DNA of 64,000 bases from contig NZ_LT899436.1 of the NCBI RefSeq assembly GCF_900198195.1, positions 1,088,501 through 1,152,500 of the forward strand, given 5' to 3'. Position numbers and translations under genes: made by a program. The first letter of the stretch is position 1. Every line of letters begins with the position of its first letter. The notes under the pieces were generated by a model that saw nothing but the letters and a program-made list of their open reading frames with translations, did not search any database and was not told where the DNA came from. This stretch comes from Tenacibaculum jejuense (GTDB lineage: Bacteria; Bacteroidota; Bacteroidia; Flavobacteriales; Flavobacteriaceae). Of the stretch, positions 8,188-18,291 are shown piece by piece.

Positions 8188-9921
8188 TTACACCAATCCA
8201 AACTGTTTAAAATGATGTGTAAAATGCTTTACTTGAAACTTTTTCCAATATTCAAAATCAAGTTCACCAAAGAAAGGATGTACTACAGTTCTAGTACTAT
8301 CTTTTTCAAATGCATCAAAAAATAATCGAAGTTGAATAATTAAATCGTCTATAGCTTCATCAATAGAGCTAAATTTAGTTGGTGTTGGAGTGTCAGATAA
8401 AAATGAGGCTCTAAAACCAGGTTGTATTTCGTTATTGGTATCTAAAAATGGTCTCCTGCGAGCTGTTTTTTCATCTTCAACAAAAACATCTATCTTCAAG
8501 TTTCCATTCGGAATTTGAGTTACAGCGCTTAAATGTTCAATCATCTGTTGAGCATTCATAGTTCCAAAGACGGGTTTACTTTCTTGAGATAATTTTCCAA
8601 GAGTTTCCCTGATTTCTGTTTCGTTGGTAATATCTACCCAATTTATTTTTGGCTTACGTAACTCTTCTAGTTTTTCTATAACAGCACTGTGAGATACAGT
8701 TTTGTTTTCAAAAAAAGAACTGATACTTTCTTTCTCTTGAGCAGTTGCATTGTGTTGGTTAAGAATATTCATCAAATGCATTTTCATATGTCCATGCTGA
8801 ATTCCTTTTGTTGTTAAAGCTCTTAATGCAGCAAAGTTTTGGGCTAAACCAGCAGCGGCGATAATTTGCATTAAATCTCTCGCATTAGGTTTTTGCATCA
8901 TGTCTAACGATAATCTTGCCATTGGATGTAAAGCGGTTAAACCACCAACAGTTCCTAGAGCTAATGGAATTTCAATCCAAAATTTAAAAATTCCATTTTT
9001 AACTTCACAATGTGTTAAACTAGAGTATTTTCCATTTCTAGCAGCAAAAGCATGTGCACCAGATTCTATAGCTCTAAAATCATTTCCAGTAGCTAAAACA
9101 ACAGCATCAATTCCGTTCATAATTCCTTTATTATGAGTAACTGCTCTGTAAGGTTCTATTTCTGCGATTTTAACAGCTTGTTCAAATTTATAAGCAAATT
9201 TTTCAGGATTTTCTCCTCCTAAGTCTTCAATAGGGCAACTCACTTCTGCTTTTACGATACACTCAGGTACATAATTAGAAAGAATACTCATAATAATTTC
9301 GATATCTTCTTTCTGAAATTTTTTAGCAATAGCTTCTAAACAAGAATTGATAAAATTTGCTCCCATGCTATCTTTTGTCTCAAAAGTGACATGAAGTTGA
9401 TAGTAATTTTCTAAATCAGCCGTTTTATCTTTTAATTCAATATCTAAAATACCACCACCACGCTTTTCCATATTTCTGGTTATAGAAGCAGTAGCGGCAT
9501 ATAATTCTGTTTTATTAAGGTTGAAATAAGTCTCTAAATCTTTTTTATTTCCGGCATAAATAAAATGTACTTGTCCGATTTTAGTAGTAGAAATTACTTC
9601 AGTTTTAAATCCTCCTCTAGTACTCCAGTATTTTGCTACTTTGGCTGCTGCTGCTACAACAGAACTTTCTTCAATTACCATTGGTATTACATATTCTTTA
9701 CCATTAATAATAAAGTTAGGAGCAACACCGTAAGGCATATAAAAATTAGAAATTGTATTCTCAATAAAGTCATCATGGAGTTGTTGTAATTTTTCATCAA
9801 CATTCCAATATTGTTTAATGATTTGAATAATTTCAGGTTGATTATTGAAGTAATTTTGAGCTAACCAATCTATTTTCCCTTCTTTAGTTAGCTTAGAAAA
9901 GCCAGAAATAATCTTCGACAT
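8188..9921 (-). CDS. Class II-type hydroxymethylglutaryl-CoA reductase with C-terminal DUF1569-like domain
   Basis: A 577-residue two-domain protein. Residues 1-~445 are HMG-CoA reductase, which makes mevalonate from HMG-CoA. Expected catalytic residues are all present: Glu in VIEESSVVAAA (E84/E85), Lys in THNKGI (K265), Asp in GNDFRAIESG (D281) and His in QHGHMKMH (H378). Class II enzymes usually end near residue 430. Here ~120 further residues resemble DUF1569 of the DinB/DfsB superfamily: TMNAQQMIEHLSAV at ~454, a HPFFGEL block, and a terminal HFTHHFKQFG with several His. The extra domain probably binds metal (family knowledge); its purpose is unknown. First gene of the mevalonate operon. 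Confidence 0.93.
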   Translation of the reverse strand: MSKIISGFSKLTKEGKIDWLAQNYFNNQPEIIQIIKQYWNVDEKLQQLHDDFIENTISNFYMPYGVAPNFIINGKEYVIPMVIEESSVVAAAAKVAKYWSTRGGFKTEVISTTKIGQVHFIYAGNKKDLETYFNLNKTELYAATASITRNMEKRGGGILDIELKDKTADLENYYQLHVTFETKDSMGANFINSCLEAIAKKFQKEDIEIIMSILSNYVPECIVKAEVSCPIEDLGGENPEKFAYKFEQAVKIAEIEPYRAVTHNKGIMNGIDAVVLATGNDFRAIESGAHAFAARNGKYSSLTHCEVKNGIFKFWIEIPLALGTVGGLTALHPMARLSLDMMQKPNARDLMQIIAAAGLAQNFAALRALTTKGIQHGHMKMHLMNILNQHNATAQEKESISSFFENKTVSHSAVIEKLEELRKPKINWVDITNETEIRETLGKLSQESKPVFGTMNAQQMIEHLSAVTQIPNGNLKIDVFVEDEKTARRRPFLDTNNEIQPGFRASFLSDTPTPTKFSSIDEAIDDLIIQLRLFFDAFEKDSTRTVVHPFFGELDFEYWKKFQVKHFTHHFKQFGLV

Positions 9922-9944
9922 TCATCTTATTTTTAATAACGAAA

Positions 9945-9952
9945 CAAAGATA
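9945..9952 (-). promoter_or_regulatory. Candidate -7 promoter element of the mevalonate operon
   Basis: On the minus strand TATCTTTG matches the TAnnTTTG consensus exactly, 24 nt before the HMG-CoA reductase ATG. The nearest TTTG upstream is only 16 nt away, shorter than the 20-nt spacing seen at other promoters in this window. Confidence 0.5.
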
Positions 9953-10072
9953 ATTCTTTCCTTTTAATCAAAATTTATAATCGTAGTTTTCTGTTAAATT
10001 ACAGTAAAATTTATTATTTTTTCGTAAACTTGGCAGTCGTTTTATTAAATCATCAAATAAATAAGATACTTC

Positions 10073-12247
10073 ATGAAAAAAATATGCTTTTTAGTAATTT
10101 TGGTGACTTTTTTTTCAGCTAAAAGTCAATCTACTACAAATAATTTAAAAGAAATTACATTAGAGGAGATTTGGAATGGATCATTCTCTGCAGATAGAAT
10201 GAATGCCTTAAGATCTATGAATGGAGATTTTTACACGGTATTAGGTTTTAATAGAGAAACGAGAACAGCTACAGTAGATAAGTATAGCTACGAAACACAA
10301 CAAAAAGTAGAAACAATTGTTGATGGAAGAAACTTACCTAACTTAGATTATTTTAGTTCTTACTCTTTTAATGATAATGAAACAAAGTTATTATTAGGAA
10401 CTAACTTCAAACAAGTTTACCGTCATTCTTATAAAGGAACGTACTTTATTTACGATATAGCAACTAAAGATTTAATTTCTTTAGGAGAAGATATACAAGA
10501 ACCAACTTTTTCCCCAGATAGTAAAAAAGTAGCTTATGCTAAAGACAACAACTTGTATGTTAGAGATCTTGAAGGAAATAGAGAAATAAGAGTAACTAAC
10601 GATGGAAAAATAAATGCTATCATTAATGGTACTACAGACTGGGTTTACGAAGAAGAATTTGCTTTTGTAAAAGCTTTTGAGTGGAGCAAGGATAGTAAGT
10701 TCTTAGCTTTTTTACGATTTGATGAAAAAGAAGTAGCACAATTTACAATGAATGTTACAGGGAATGAATTATATCCTTCAACGCATACATTTAAGTATCC
10801 TAAAGCTGGTGAAAAAAACGCTGTTGTTACATTAGAGTTATTTAATGTTCCTCAAAGAACAGTAAGTAGAGTAGATCTTGGGAGTTATGAATATATACCA
10901 AGAATGCAATGGACAAATAAACCAGAAATATTATCAATCACTACTTTAAATAGAAATCAGAATGATTTAAAGTTATTTTTCTTTAATGCAAATACAGGAA
11001 ATTTAAAAGTAGTATTAAATGAGAAAGATGAAGCTTATGTAGATGTACAAGATAATTTAACTTTTTTAGAAGATAATAGTTTTATCTGGACGAGTGAGAG
11101 AGATGGTTATAACCATATTTACCATTACAACGAAGACGGTACATTGAAAAACCAAATTACTAAAGGAGATTGGGACGTAACGAATTACTATGGTTTAAGT
11201 AAAACAAATAATAAGATATATTATCAATCTGTAGAAAATGGATCTATAAACAGAGGTGTTTATGCTATTGGATTAGATGGTTCTGATAAAAAATTACTTA
11301 CAGATAAAAGTGGACAAAGTAGTGCTTCATTTAGTAAAAACATGAAGTATTTTATTAATACACATTCTTCTGCTACTCAAGTACCTACTTATACATTATA
11401 CAATGGTGATGGGAAAAAGATCAAAACACTTAAAGATAATATAGACCTTTATGTGAAGATGAAAGGATATAAAATGAGTAAGAAAGAATTTTTCACATAT
11501 AATATTAATGGTAATGATTTAAATATGTGGATGATTAAACCTGCAGATTTCGATCCTACAAAAAAATATCCACTATTATTATTTCAATATTCAGGACCTG
11601 GTTCTCAACAGGTTTCTAACAGGTGGAATTCTAGTAATGATTATTGGCACCAAATGTTAGCGCAAAAAGGTATAATAGTTGCATGTGTAGATGGACGTGG
11701 AACTGGATATAAAGGAAGAGATTTTAAGAAAGTTACTCAGAAAGAATTAGGGAAGTATGAAGTAGAAGATCAGATAGCAGTAGCTAAATTTTTTGCTAAT
11801 GAAAATTATATTGATGCAGAAAATATTGGAATTTGGGGATGGTCTTATGGTGGCTTTATGAGTACAAACTGTCTTTTAAAAGGAAATGATGTTTTTTCTA
11901 TGGCTATTGCTGTAGCACCAGTAACTTCTTGGCGTTTTTATGATACTGTTTATACAGAACGTTATATGACTACACCACAAGAAAACGCATCTGGTTATGA
12001 CGAAAATTCACCTATCTCACATGCTGATAAACTAAAAGGAGATTATTTATTAGTACATGGATCTGGTGATGATAATGTTCATGTTCAAAATACAATGAGA
12101 ATGGTAAATGCTTTGGTAGAAGCAAACAAACAGTTTGATTTGTTTATTTATCCTGATAGAACTCATGGTATTTACAGAGGGAAAAATACGAGACTTAACT
12201 TATATACAAAGATGACCAACTTTGTATTGAAGAGTTTAAAAAACTAA
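10073..12247 (+). CDS. Dipeptidyl peptidase IV, S9 family
   Basis: A 724-residue exported serine protease with a signal peptide (about 1-18, FFSAKSQ). Residues ~80-440 form the DPP IV beta-propeller, including DWVYEEEF, which carries the Glu pair that binds the substrate N-terminus. The C-terminal alpha/beta hydrolase domain has nucleophile S591 in GWSYGGF, D666 in GDDNVH and H698 in THGIYRG, matching the human DPP IV triad order. It cleaves X-Pro or X-Ala dipeptides from peptide N-termini in the periplasm or outside. Two POT peptide transporters follow at 27 and 17 bp, so the operon links peptide cleavage with uptake. Confidence 0.95.
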   Translation: MKKICFLVILVTFFSAKSQSTTNNLKEITLEEIWNGSFSADRMNALRSMNGDFYTVLGFNRETRTATVDKYSYETQQKVETIVDGRNLPNLDYFSSYSFNDNETKLLLGTNFKQVYRHSYKGTYFIYDIATKDLISLGEDIQEPTFSPDSKKVAYAKDNNLYVRDLEGNREIRVTNDGKINAIINGTTDWVYEEEFAFVKAFEWSKDSKFLAFLRFDEKEVAQFTMNVTGNELYPSTHTFKYPKAGEKNAVVTLELFNVPQRTVSRVDLGSYEYIPRMQWTNKPEILSITTLNRNQNDLKLFFFNANTGNLKVVLNEKDEAYVDVQDNLTFLEDNSFIWTSERDGYNHIYHYNEDGTLKNQITKGDWDVTNYYGLSKTNNKIYYQSVENGSINRGVYAIGLDGSDKKLLTDKSGQSSASFSKNMKYFINTHSSATQVPTYTLYNGDGKKIKTLKDNIDLYVKMKGYKMSKKEFFTYNINGNDLNMWMIKPADFDPTKKYPLLLFQYSGPGSQQVSNRWNSSNDYWHQMLAQKGIIVACVDGRGTGYKGRDFKKVTQKELGKYEVEDQIAVAKFFANENYIDAENIGIWGWSYGGFMSTNCLLKGNDVFSMAIAVAPVTSWRFYDTVYTERYMTTPQENASGYDENSPISHADKLKGDYLLVHGSGDDNVHVQNTMRMVNALVEANKQFDLFIYPDRTHGIYRGKNTRLNLYTKMTNFVLKSLKN

Positions 12248-12274
12248 ATAAAAACAAAACTTTGACTAATTTTT

Positions 12275-13825
12275 ATGAAAGATTCAGCAATTAAACAAAA
12301 AGAGCTTTTTGGACAACCAATAGGACTCTATATTCTGTTCTTAACTGAAATGTGGGAACGTTTTTCATACTATGGTATGAGAGCATTACTTGTATTATAT
12401 ATGACAGCATCAACTTTAGGAGAGGATGCCAGAGGAGCAGGTTTAGGTTGGACAGAAAAGGAAGCTTTAGCATTATACGGGTGGTATACAATGTTAGTTT
12501 ATGTTGCCTCTATCCCTGGAGGAATGATTGCTGATAAATTATTAGGGCAAAAAAAATCAGTTTTGCTCGGAGCTATAATTTTATGTTTAGGCCATGGAGT
12601 GTTAGTTATGACTGATACTTGGGCTTTTTATACAGGACTTGGATTAGTTATTGCTGGAGTTGGTTTGTTAAAACCAAATATTTCTTCAATGGTTGGAGGC
12701 CTATATAAAGAAGGAGATATAAGGAGAGATAAAGGTTTTAGTGTATTCTACATTGGGATTAATTTAGGGTCATTACTTGCTACTATGATTGTGGGATTAG
12801 TTGTTGCAGAGTGGGGTTGGCATGCAGGTTTTGGTTTGGCTGGAATTGTAATGGTTCTAGGTTTAATTAATTATATCTATGGTCAAAAGTATTTAACTCA
12901 CGTTGGTAATTTAAATGTCGATAAAGAAGATGAAAATGAAATTTCTTATGGTCAACTTTATGGTAAGCTATTAAAGTCTTCAAAACAATTGATAATAACT
13001 TTATTGTTAATTGTAGCATCTGCTATAGGATGGTTTAATTTAGGTTGGGGATATGGATTGTTATTTTTAACCCTTACAGCTATTACAGCATTGTTAATGA
13101 TGATTTATAAAGAACTGGAAACTCAAGTTTTTAAAGACAGATTTTTAGTTTTATTATTATCCTTTATAATGGTGATAATTTTCTGGGGAGCATTTGAACA
13201 AGCTGGAGGTCTAATGAATTTATATACAGATACTAAGACTGATAGGGATCTTTTCGGGTGGAAAGTACCTACAGTAATGTTTCAAAGTTTAAATGCAGGT
13301 TTTATAATTTTATTTGCAACTGCTGTAGCTAGCTTTTGGGCAAAACGAAAGTTAAAGTCTAAAGAAGCATCATCATTATTCAAAATGGCTTTAGGTATTA
13401 TTATTATGGGATTTGGATTTTTGTTTATGGTTTTTGCAGCTATGGAGTTTGAAAAATCTGGTAGTTCTAGTATGATATGGCTTGTTTTGGCTTATTTATT
13501 TCATACACTAGGAGAATTATGTATCTCTCCTGTAGCATTATCATTCATAACTAAATTAGCTCCTGTTAAATATGCATCCTTAATGATGGGAGTTTATTTT
13601 GCAGCTACTGGGTTAGGAAATAAGGTTGCAGGTATAATAGGTGAGTCTGCTTCTGATTTTGGAGAGTTAACGATCTTCTCAGGAATCTTAATTTTTACAG
13701 TATTAATAGGAGGTCTTTTTATTTTAATGTTAAAGCCTCTTAAGAGACTTACACATGGAGTAGAAGAAAAAGAAAGAGATCTTAAGAATGAAGAAGCTGA
13801 AGGTTTTGAACTAGCAGATAATTAA
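12275..13825 (+). CDS. Proton-coupled peptide transporter, POT/PTR2 family (first copy)
   Basis: A 516-residue inner-membrane transporter with about 12-14 helices. The POT signature ExxERFxYYG is present as TEMWERFSYYG near residues 23-33, and the PTR2 motif FYIGINLGSL follows in TM5. The conserved TM10 block YLFHTLGELCISPV, with its Glu, is near residue 406. Family members co-transport di- and tripeptides with protons. It lies 27 bp after DPP IV and 17 bp before a second POT gene. A charged tail (EEKERDLKNEEAE) ends the protein. Confidence 0.94.
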   Translation: MKDSAIKQKELFGQPIGLYILFLTEMWERFSYYGMRALLVLYMTASTLGEDARGAGLGWTEKEALALYGWYTMLVYVASIPGGMIADKLLGQKKSVLLGAIILCLGHGVLVMTDTWAFYTGLGLVIAGVGLLKPNISSMVGGLYKEGDIRRDKGFSVFYIGINLGSLLATMIVGLVVAEWGWHAGFGLAGIVMVLGLINYIYGQKYLTHVGNLNVDKEDENEISYGQLYGKLLKSSKQLIITLLLIVASAIGWFNLGWGYGLLFLTLTAITALLMMIYKELETQVFKDRFLVLLLSFIMVIIFWGAFEQAGGLMNLYTDTKTDRDLFGWKVPTVMFQSLNAGFIILFATAVASFWAKRKLKSKEASSLFKMALGIIIMGFGFLFMVFAAMEFEKSGSSSMIWLVLAYLFHTLGELCISPVALSFITKLAPVKYASLMMGVYFAATGLGNKVAGIIGESASDFGELTIFSGILIFTVLIGGLFILMLKPLKRLTHGVEEKERDLKNEEAEGFELADN

Positions 13826-13842
13826 TAACCAAATAATTTACA

Positions 13843-15618
13843 ATGAACACTGATATAGAGAATTTATTTAAAGACAAAGTAATTGGGCATCCAGCAGGAT
13901 TGTTTGTACTTTTCTTTACTGAAATGTGGGAACGTTTTTCTTATTATGGGATGCGTGCTCTTTTAGTGATGTTTTTCACTGCTTCAATAATGGATGAAGG
14001 TTGGGGTTGGCCAAGAGAATGGGCTTATGCTATTTTTGGGACTTACACTTCACTTGTATATTTATCTACACTTTTAGGAGGATATTTTGCTGATAACGTA
14101 ATAGGTATAAGAAAGGCTGTTGTAGTAGGTGCTTTATTAATGACTTTAGGTCATGCTTGTATGGCAGTAGAAACTCCGTTTTTTATTTATTCGGGTTTAG
14201 CTTTATTAGTATTTGGAAGTGGTTTTTTTAAACCAAATATGACTTCTATTATTTCAGAAATGTATAATGGTAAACCTGAGAAAAAAGATGGAGCCTATAC
14301 AATTTTTTACATGGGAGTTAATGCTGGAGCTTTCTTAGGAATTTTATTATGTGGATACTTAGGTGAAAAGATTGGATGGTCATGGGGATTTGGAGTAGCA
14401 GGTATTTTTATGTTGTTTGGTTTATTACAGTTTTGGTTAATCCAAGGAATATTTGGAGACATAGGTAAAGAAGCAAAAAATAAGAACGTTGATGTTTTAG
14501 ATGAGGTTTTAAATACAACTGATGATACAACGGTTGATAAAGAAGTAAAGAGAAATCCTTTTACTGGATTAGAAAAAGCTCTTATTGCAGTTTCTTCAAT
14601 GTTAGGATTACTTTGGATTTTTAATGATCCTATTTCAAAAATATCTGAAGGAAAGTATAATATTTTTCCATTTGAAATATCTGGTTTATCTGGAGCAACT
14701 ATAGCTATAATAGCTGCTTTCTTAATATTTATTTCTTTATTAGTGATGAGAATTCCTCGTTATGATAAAATTACCAGAGATAGAATGTTAGCTGTTACTT
14801 TCTTTTGTTTTGTAACTATATTCTTTTGGGCTGTCTTTGAACAGGCGCCTAGTTCATTAACAATTTTTGCTAAAGATTATACAAATAGAGTTTTAGAAGG
14901 CAACTCAGCTTTTATTTTTAAAATTATAGACGCATTAATTACTATTGTTCCTTTGGTTATTATCACTTGGGTGTTATCCTTATTATTTAAGAAAACATTT
15001 AAAAAATATTCATTTTCAAATATAGTATTGGCACTAAGTTTTGTGATTGTTTGGTTTATAGCTTTATATAGACTAGTAGATAAATTTAGTGCTGATGTGG
15101 CTGAAGTAGATGCTTCTTGGTTTGGAATTTTGAATTCTCTGTTTATAATCACTTTAGCCCCACTATTTTCTCGTTGGTGGGAAAGTAAATATAACCCAAA
15201 TGCAAATATGAAATGGGCTATAGGAATGGGGTTATTAGGATTAGGTATGGCATGTGTAGCTATAGGTTCTGCTTCTATACCTGTAGGTGCTAAAACTGCT
15301 TCTGTAAGTATGATTTGGTTAGTTTTAGTGTACCTATTCCATACTATGGGAGAATTATGTATTTCTCCAGTAGCATTATCATATGTGTCTAAATTAGTAC
15401 CAGGAAGAATGATTGCTTTTATGTTCGGAGTTTATTATTTAGCAGTAGCCATAGGAATGAAGTTAGCAGGTGTATTTGCAGAGTCTTCAGAGACTATAGC
15501 AAAGGATAATGGCTTAAGTAGCTTTTTCTGGTTATTAACTATTATATCTTTTGCCTTAGCTGTTCTTTCGGCTGTATTATATCCAGTAATTAAAAAACTA
15601 ATGCACGGAGTTAAATAA
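13843..15618 (+). CDS. Proton-coupled peptide transporter, POT/PTR2 family (second copy)
   Basis: A 591-residue paralogue of the preceding gene with the same TEMWERFSYYGMRALL motif (about 26-41), PTR2-type FYMGVNAGAF and YLFHTMGELCISPV. It differs by a longer loop after TM6 containing NTTDDTTVDKEVK, and by extra helices between TM6 and TM9 that add ~75 residues. The pair arose by tandem duplication and has diverged, so the copies may prefer different peptides (inference). A strong terminator at 15647 closes the DPP IV-POT-POT operon. Confidence 0.93.
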   Translation: MNTDIENLFKDKVIGHPAGLFVLFFTEMWERFSYYGMRALLVMFFTASIMDEGWGWPREWAYAIFGTYTSLVYLSTLLGGYFADNVIGIRKAVVVGALLMTLGHACMAVETPFFIYSGLALLVFGSGFFKPNMTSIISEMYNGKPEKKDGAYTIFYMGVNAGAFLGILLCGYLGEKIGWSWGFGVAGIFMLFGLLQFWLIQGIFGDIGKEAKNKNVDVLDEVLNTTDDTTVDKEVKRNPFTGLEKALIAVSSMLGLLWIFNDPISKISEGKYNIFPFEISGLSGATIAIIAAFLIFISLLVMRIPRYDKITRDRMLAVTFFCFVTIFFWAVFEQAPSSLTIFAKDYTNRVLEGNSAFIFKIIDALITIVPLVIITWVLSLLFKKTFKKYSFSNIVLALSFVIVWFIALYRLVDKFSADVAEVDASWFGILNSLFIITLAPLFSRWWESKYNPNANMKWAIGMGLLGLGMACVAIGSASIPVGAKTASVSMIWLVLVYLFHTMGELCISPVALSYVSKLVPGRMIAFMFGVYYLAVAIGMKLAGVFAESSETIAKDNGLSSFFWLLTIISFALAVLSAVLYPVIKKLMHGVK

Positions 15619-15646
15619 AGATTTTTTACTTAACAAATAATAAAAT

Positions 15647-15679
15647 AAACCTACCAAATACAACTTGGTAGGTTTTTTT
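15647..15679 (+). terminator. Rho-independent terminator of the peptide-utilisation operon
   Basis: AAACCTACCAA (15647-15657) pairs exactly with TTGGTAGGTTT (15665-15675) around a 7-nt loop and runs into a T-tract. Confidence 0.88.
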
Positions 15680-15713
15680 GTAAATTTGGAATACTTATTG
15701 AGACATATAAAGT

Positions 15714-16229
15714 ATGAAAAATATTTTTTTAGTTGCTGTTTTTGTATTAACAGCGATCACAGCAAAAGCACAGGAAGTAAATTGGATGTCTTTCGAGAAG
15801 GCAATAGAATTAAATAAAACTACACCTAAACCTATTTTAGTAGATTTATATACAGACTGGTGTGGCTGGTGTAAACGAATGGACGCCACAACTTATAAAA
15901 ATGAAGTTATCGTAAAATTTATTAACGATAATTATTACGCTGTTAAAATGGATGGAGAAGGAAAAGGTGACATCACTTTTAAGGGTAAAACCTTTAAATT
16001 TGTACAACAAGGAAAAAGTAAATATCACCAGTTAGCTGCAACGATAATGAACGGGAAAATGAGTTATCCTTCTACAGCTTTTTTTAATGCAGAAGAACAG
16101 TTAATTCAAACAGTTCCTGGGTATTTACAAAAAGAAAGATTTGAAAAAATATTATCTTATTTCAGTGGAGAAGCTTACAAAACAACTCCATGGAAAGACT
16201 TCGAAAAAAACTTCAAAAGTTCTTTGTAA
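15714..16229 (+). CDS. Secreted thioredoxin-fold protein
   Basis: A 171-residue exported protein with a signal peptide cleaved near residue 19 (AKAQ). The thioredoxin active site is C50-G-W-C53 in YTDWCGWCKRMD, and the cis-proline loop is MSYPSTAFF. Between them lies an insertion typical of the DsbD-gamma/DUF255-like branch rather than classical TrxA (KGKTFKFVQQGKSKY). It probably acts as a periplasmic thiol-disulfide reductase; the partner is unknown. It has a hairpin terminator at its stop codon and converges on comEC with a gap of only 7 bp. Confidence 0.85.
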   Translation: MKNIFLVAVFVLTAITAKAQEVNWMSFEKAIELNKTTPKPILVDLYTDWCGWCKRMDATTYKNEVIVKFINDNYYAVKMDGEGKGDITFKGKTFKFVQQGKSKYHQLAATIMNGKMSYPSTAFFNAEEQLIQTVPGYLQKERFEKILSYFSGEAYKTTPWKDFEKNFKSSL

Positions 16230-16246
16230 CTAAAAGTTACTTTTTT
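16226..16246 (+). terminator. Short terminator at the stop of the thioredoxin-fold gene
   Basis: GTAACT (16226-16231) and AGTTAC (16235-16240) form a 6-bp stem over AAA, followed by six T residues. The stem includes the stop codons of both convergent genes. Confidence 0.6.
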
Positions 16247-18264
16247 AAAATATAAGCACCATCTTCATTTGTATTATGAAATGGTGTTTTTTGTATAGCG
16301 CAAATTTCTGACCAACGTTTTATATAACTTTTATAATTTGATCCATCACTAATAATTAATTTTGGATTTATTTCTTTTATAAGACGTTCTAAATTCAATT
16401 TTGGAGAGTTCTTCAATATAACAATTGTATTTTCTAATTTCTTTTTTGGATAAATCGCTAAACTATCTATAATAAGATATTTATAATTTAAAAATCCAAT
16501 GACTTCTTTTTTGGATGACTTAGTGTGATTTTTGATGTTTTCTTTTGTTTTATAGGCATCAAAAAACTTTAATTTAGAAATAGCTAAACTATCAAGATTA
16601 CTGATCAAATCAATTGAGTTACTATTTCGTATACCAATTAATGAATGCTTATTTTTATGAAATACTATAATCTCTTGTTGTGATTTTATTTCATGTCTTT
16701 GAAAAATATAAAGCGATTGTAAACACAGTATGCATCCTAATAAAATGAAAAGCAGTTTTAATTTGAATTTTTTGAGAAGTGAAATTATAATTAACATTAT
16801 AATATAATATAGAATCATATTCCGAAAAGGAAGATGAATATGACTAAAGATAAAATCTTCATACGAAGCAACTTTACTAATGATTAGGTTCATCCATGAT
16901 ATGATGCTACTGTAAAGAGTCACTAAAAACTCAGGTAGTATTTCACAGTAAGCTAATATTAGAACAATTAAACCTAAACTTAAAATAAAACCAATACAAG
17001 GTATAATAAATAAGTTAGCGATTAAAAATAAACTTGGAAACTGATGAAAATAATAAAGACTAATAGGTAATGTACTTATTTGTGCAGCCATAGAAACTGT
17101 TGTTAATTTCCAAAATTTATTTAAAAAGAATGTTCTGGGTGTCCAAAGTTTCTTCAGAAGAGGTTGAATCCAGATGATACCAAATACGGCTAAATAACTC
17201 AATTGGAATCCTATATCGAATAGAAACATCGGCTCTACTAAAAGTATACATAACATAGAGCTTACTAAAGAAAATTCAACAGGTTGATTTCTCTTAATTT
17301 GATTTCCAATCATGATAAAAGTAAACATTGTTGTTGCTCTTACAACAGATGCTGACATCCCTGTGAAAAATGCGAAAAACCATAAAAGTATTAAAGTCAA
17401 AACAACCCTTAAGTATTTACTTTTTTTTAATGGTAATAAGCATGTTAAAAGAAAGTTTAATAAGTAGCATACAATTCCAATGTGTAAGCCTGATATAGCT
17501 AAAATATGAATAGCTCCAGCTTTTGTGTAATTTTCTTTTAATTCTGAAGATAGGTCTTGACGTTGACCTAATAGCAATGCATTAGTAACAGCTAATTGAT
17601 CTTTTGAGAAAGAATATTTTTTAAGGCTCTTTTGTATTTGTTTTCTTAAAGTTAAAACGAATTTAGATAATGAAATCCTGTCGTTTTTTACAGTTGTAAA
17701 ACTGCCTTTATTTAGATGTAATTGATGAATTATTCCTTGGTTTTTCAAATATTCTGCATAGTTAAATTCATGAGGGTTTTTGGCATTGGATATGTATTGC
17801 AATTTAGCTTGAGGGATTATTAAATGACTAAAATTTATAGTATCAAAATCATACGATTTATCAAGGTATAGAATCACTTTTCCGCTAGAACTTTTATCAT
17901 TTACTTGAATAATATTTGCAATAAATTTATGAGAGTAACTATTAGATTTTAATTGATTACTTATCTCTAGTACAATAGTATTTTCAGAAGATAGAAAATT
18001 GGTATAGAACTTTTTTGAATTCATATCGTTTGTTATGAATTTAGTAGTCATACCTAAAACAATAAAGCATAAAGCGAAGCTAAACTTTTGATACGTTGTA
18101 CGTTTCAATATACGTACTAAGTTTAAAAAAATTAAGAATAAACATACCCCTAAAAATAATATTAAATTGTGGGTAATAATAAGTGAGTACTTGTGTTGTA
18201 TGTATATACCAAAAATTACACATAGCAATATATGCATAGGTATATACCTAAGTAAATTTTTCAT
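16237..18264 (-). CDS. comEC: ComEC/Rec2 competence DNA-uptake channel, Bacteroidota type
   Basis: About 675 residues from the Met at 18264 (MKNLLRYIP); an upstream in-frame Met at 18306 adds 14 residues that look non-coding. The N-terminus has two helices and a DUF4131-like region. The Competence domain follows with the signature ALLLGQRQDLSSELK and HILAISGLHIG near residue 260, then about seven transmembrane helices. The protein forms the inner-membrane channel for single-stranded DNA in natural transformation. The C-terminal ~130 residues occupy the place of the metallo-beta-lactamase-like domain but show no HxHxDH motif, only LIISDGSNYKSYIKRW and a late FHNTNEDGAYIL; such degenerate tails are usual in this phylum. 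Confidence 0.9.
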   Translation of the reverse strand: MKNLLRYIPMHILLCVIFGIYIQHKYSLIITHNLILFLGVCLFLIFLNLVRILKRTTYQKFSFALCFIVLGMTTKFITNDMNSKKFYTNFLSSENTIVLEISNQLKSNSYSHKFIANIIQVNDKSSSGKVILYLDKSYDFDTINFSHLIIPQAKLQYISNAKNPHEFNYAEYLKNQGIIHQLHLNKGSFTTVKNDRISLSKFVLTLRKQIQKSLKKYSFSKDQLAVTNALLLGQRQDLSSELKENYTKAGAIHILAISGLHIGIVCYLLNFLLTCLLPLKKSKYLRVVLTLILLWFFAFFTGMSASVVRATTMFTFIMIGNQIKRNQPVEFSLVSSMLCILLVEPMFLFDIGFQLSYLAVFGIIWIQPLLKKLWTPRTFFLNKFWKLTTVSMAAQISTLPISLYYFHQFPSLFLIANLFIIPCIGFILSLGLIVLILAYCEILPEFLVTLYSSIISWMNLIISKVASYEDFIFSHIHLPFRNMILYYIIMLIIISLLKKFKLKLLFILLGCILCLQSLYIFQRHEIKSQQEIIVFHKNKHSLIGIRNSNSIDLISNLDSLAISKLKFFDAYKTKENIKNHTKSSKKEVIGFLNYKYLIIDSLAIYPKKKLENTIVILKNSPKLNLERLIKEINPKLIISDGSNYKSYIKRWSEICAIQKTPFHNTNEDGAYILKK

Positions 18265-18291
18265 AGCCCTGTAAAGATATAAAAAATATAG

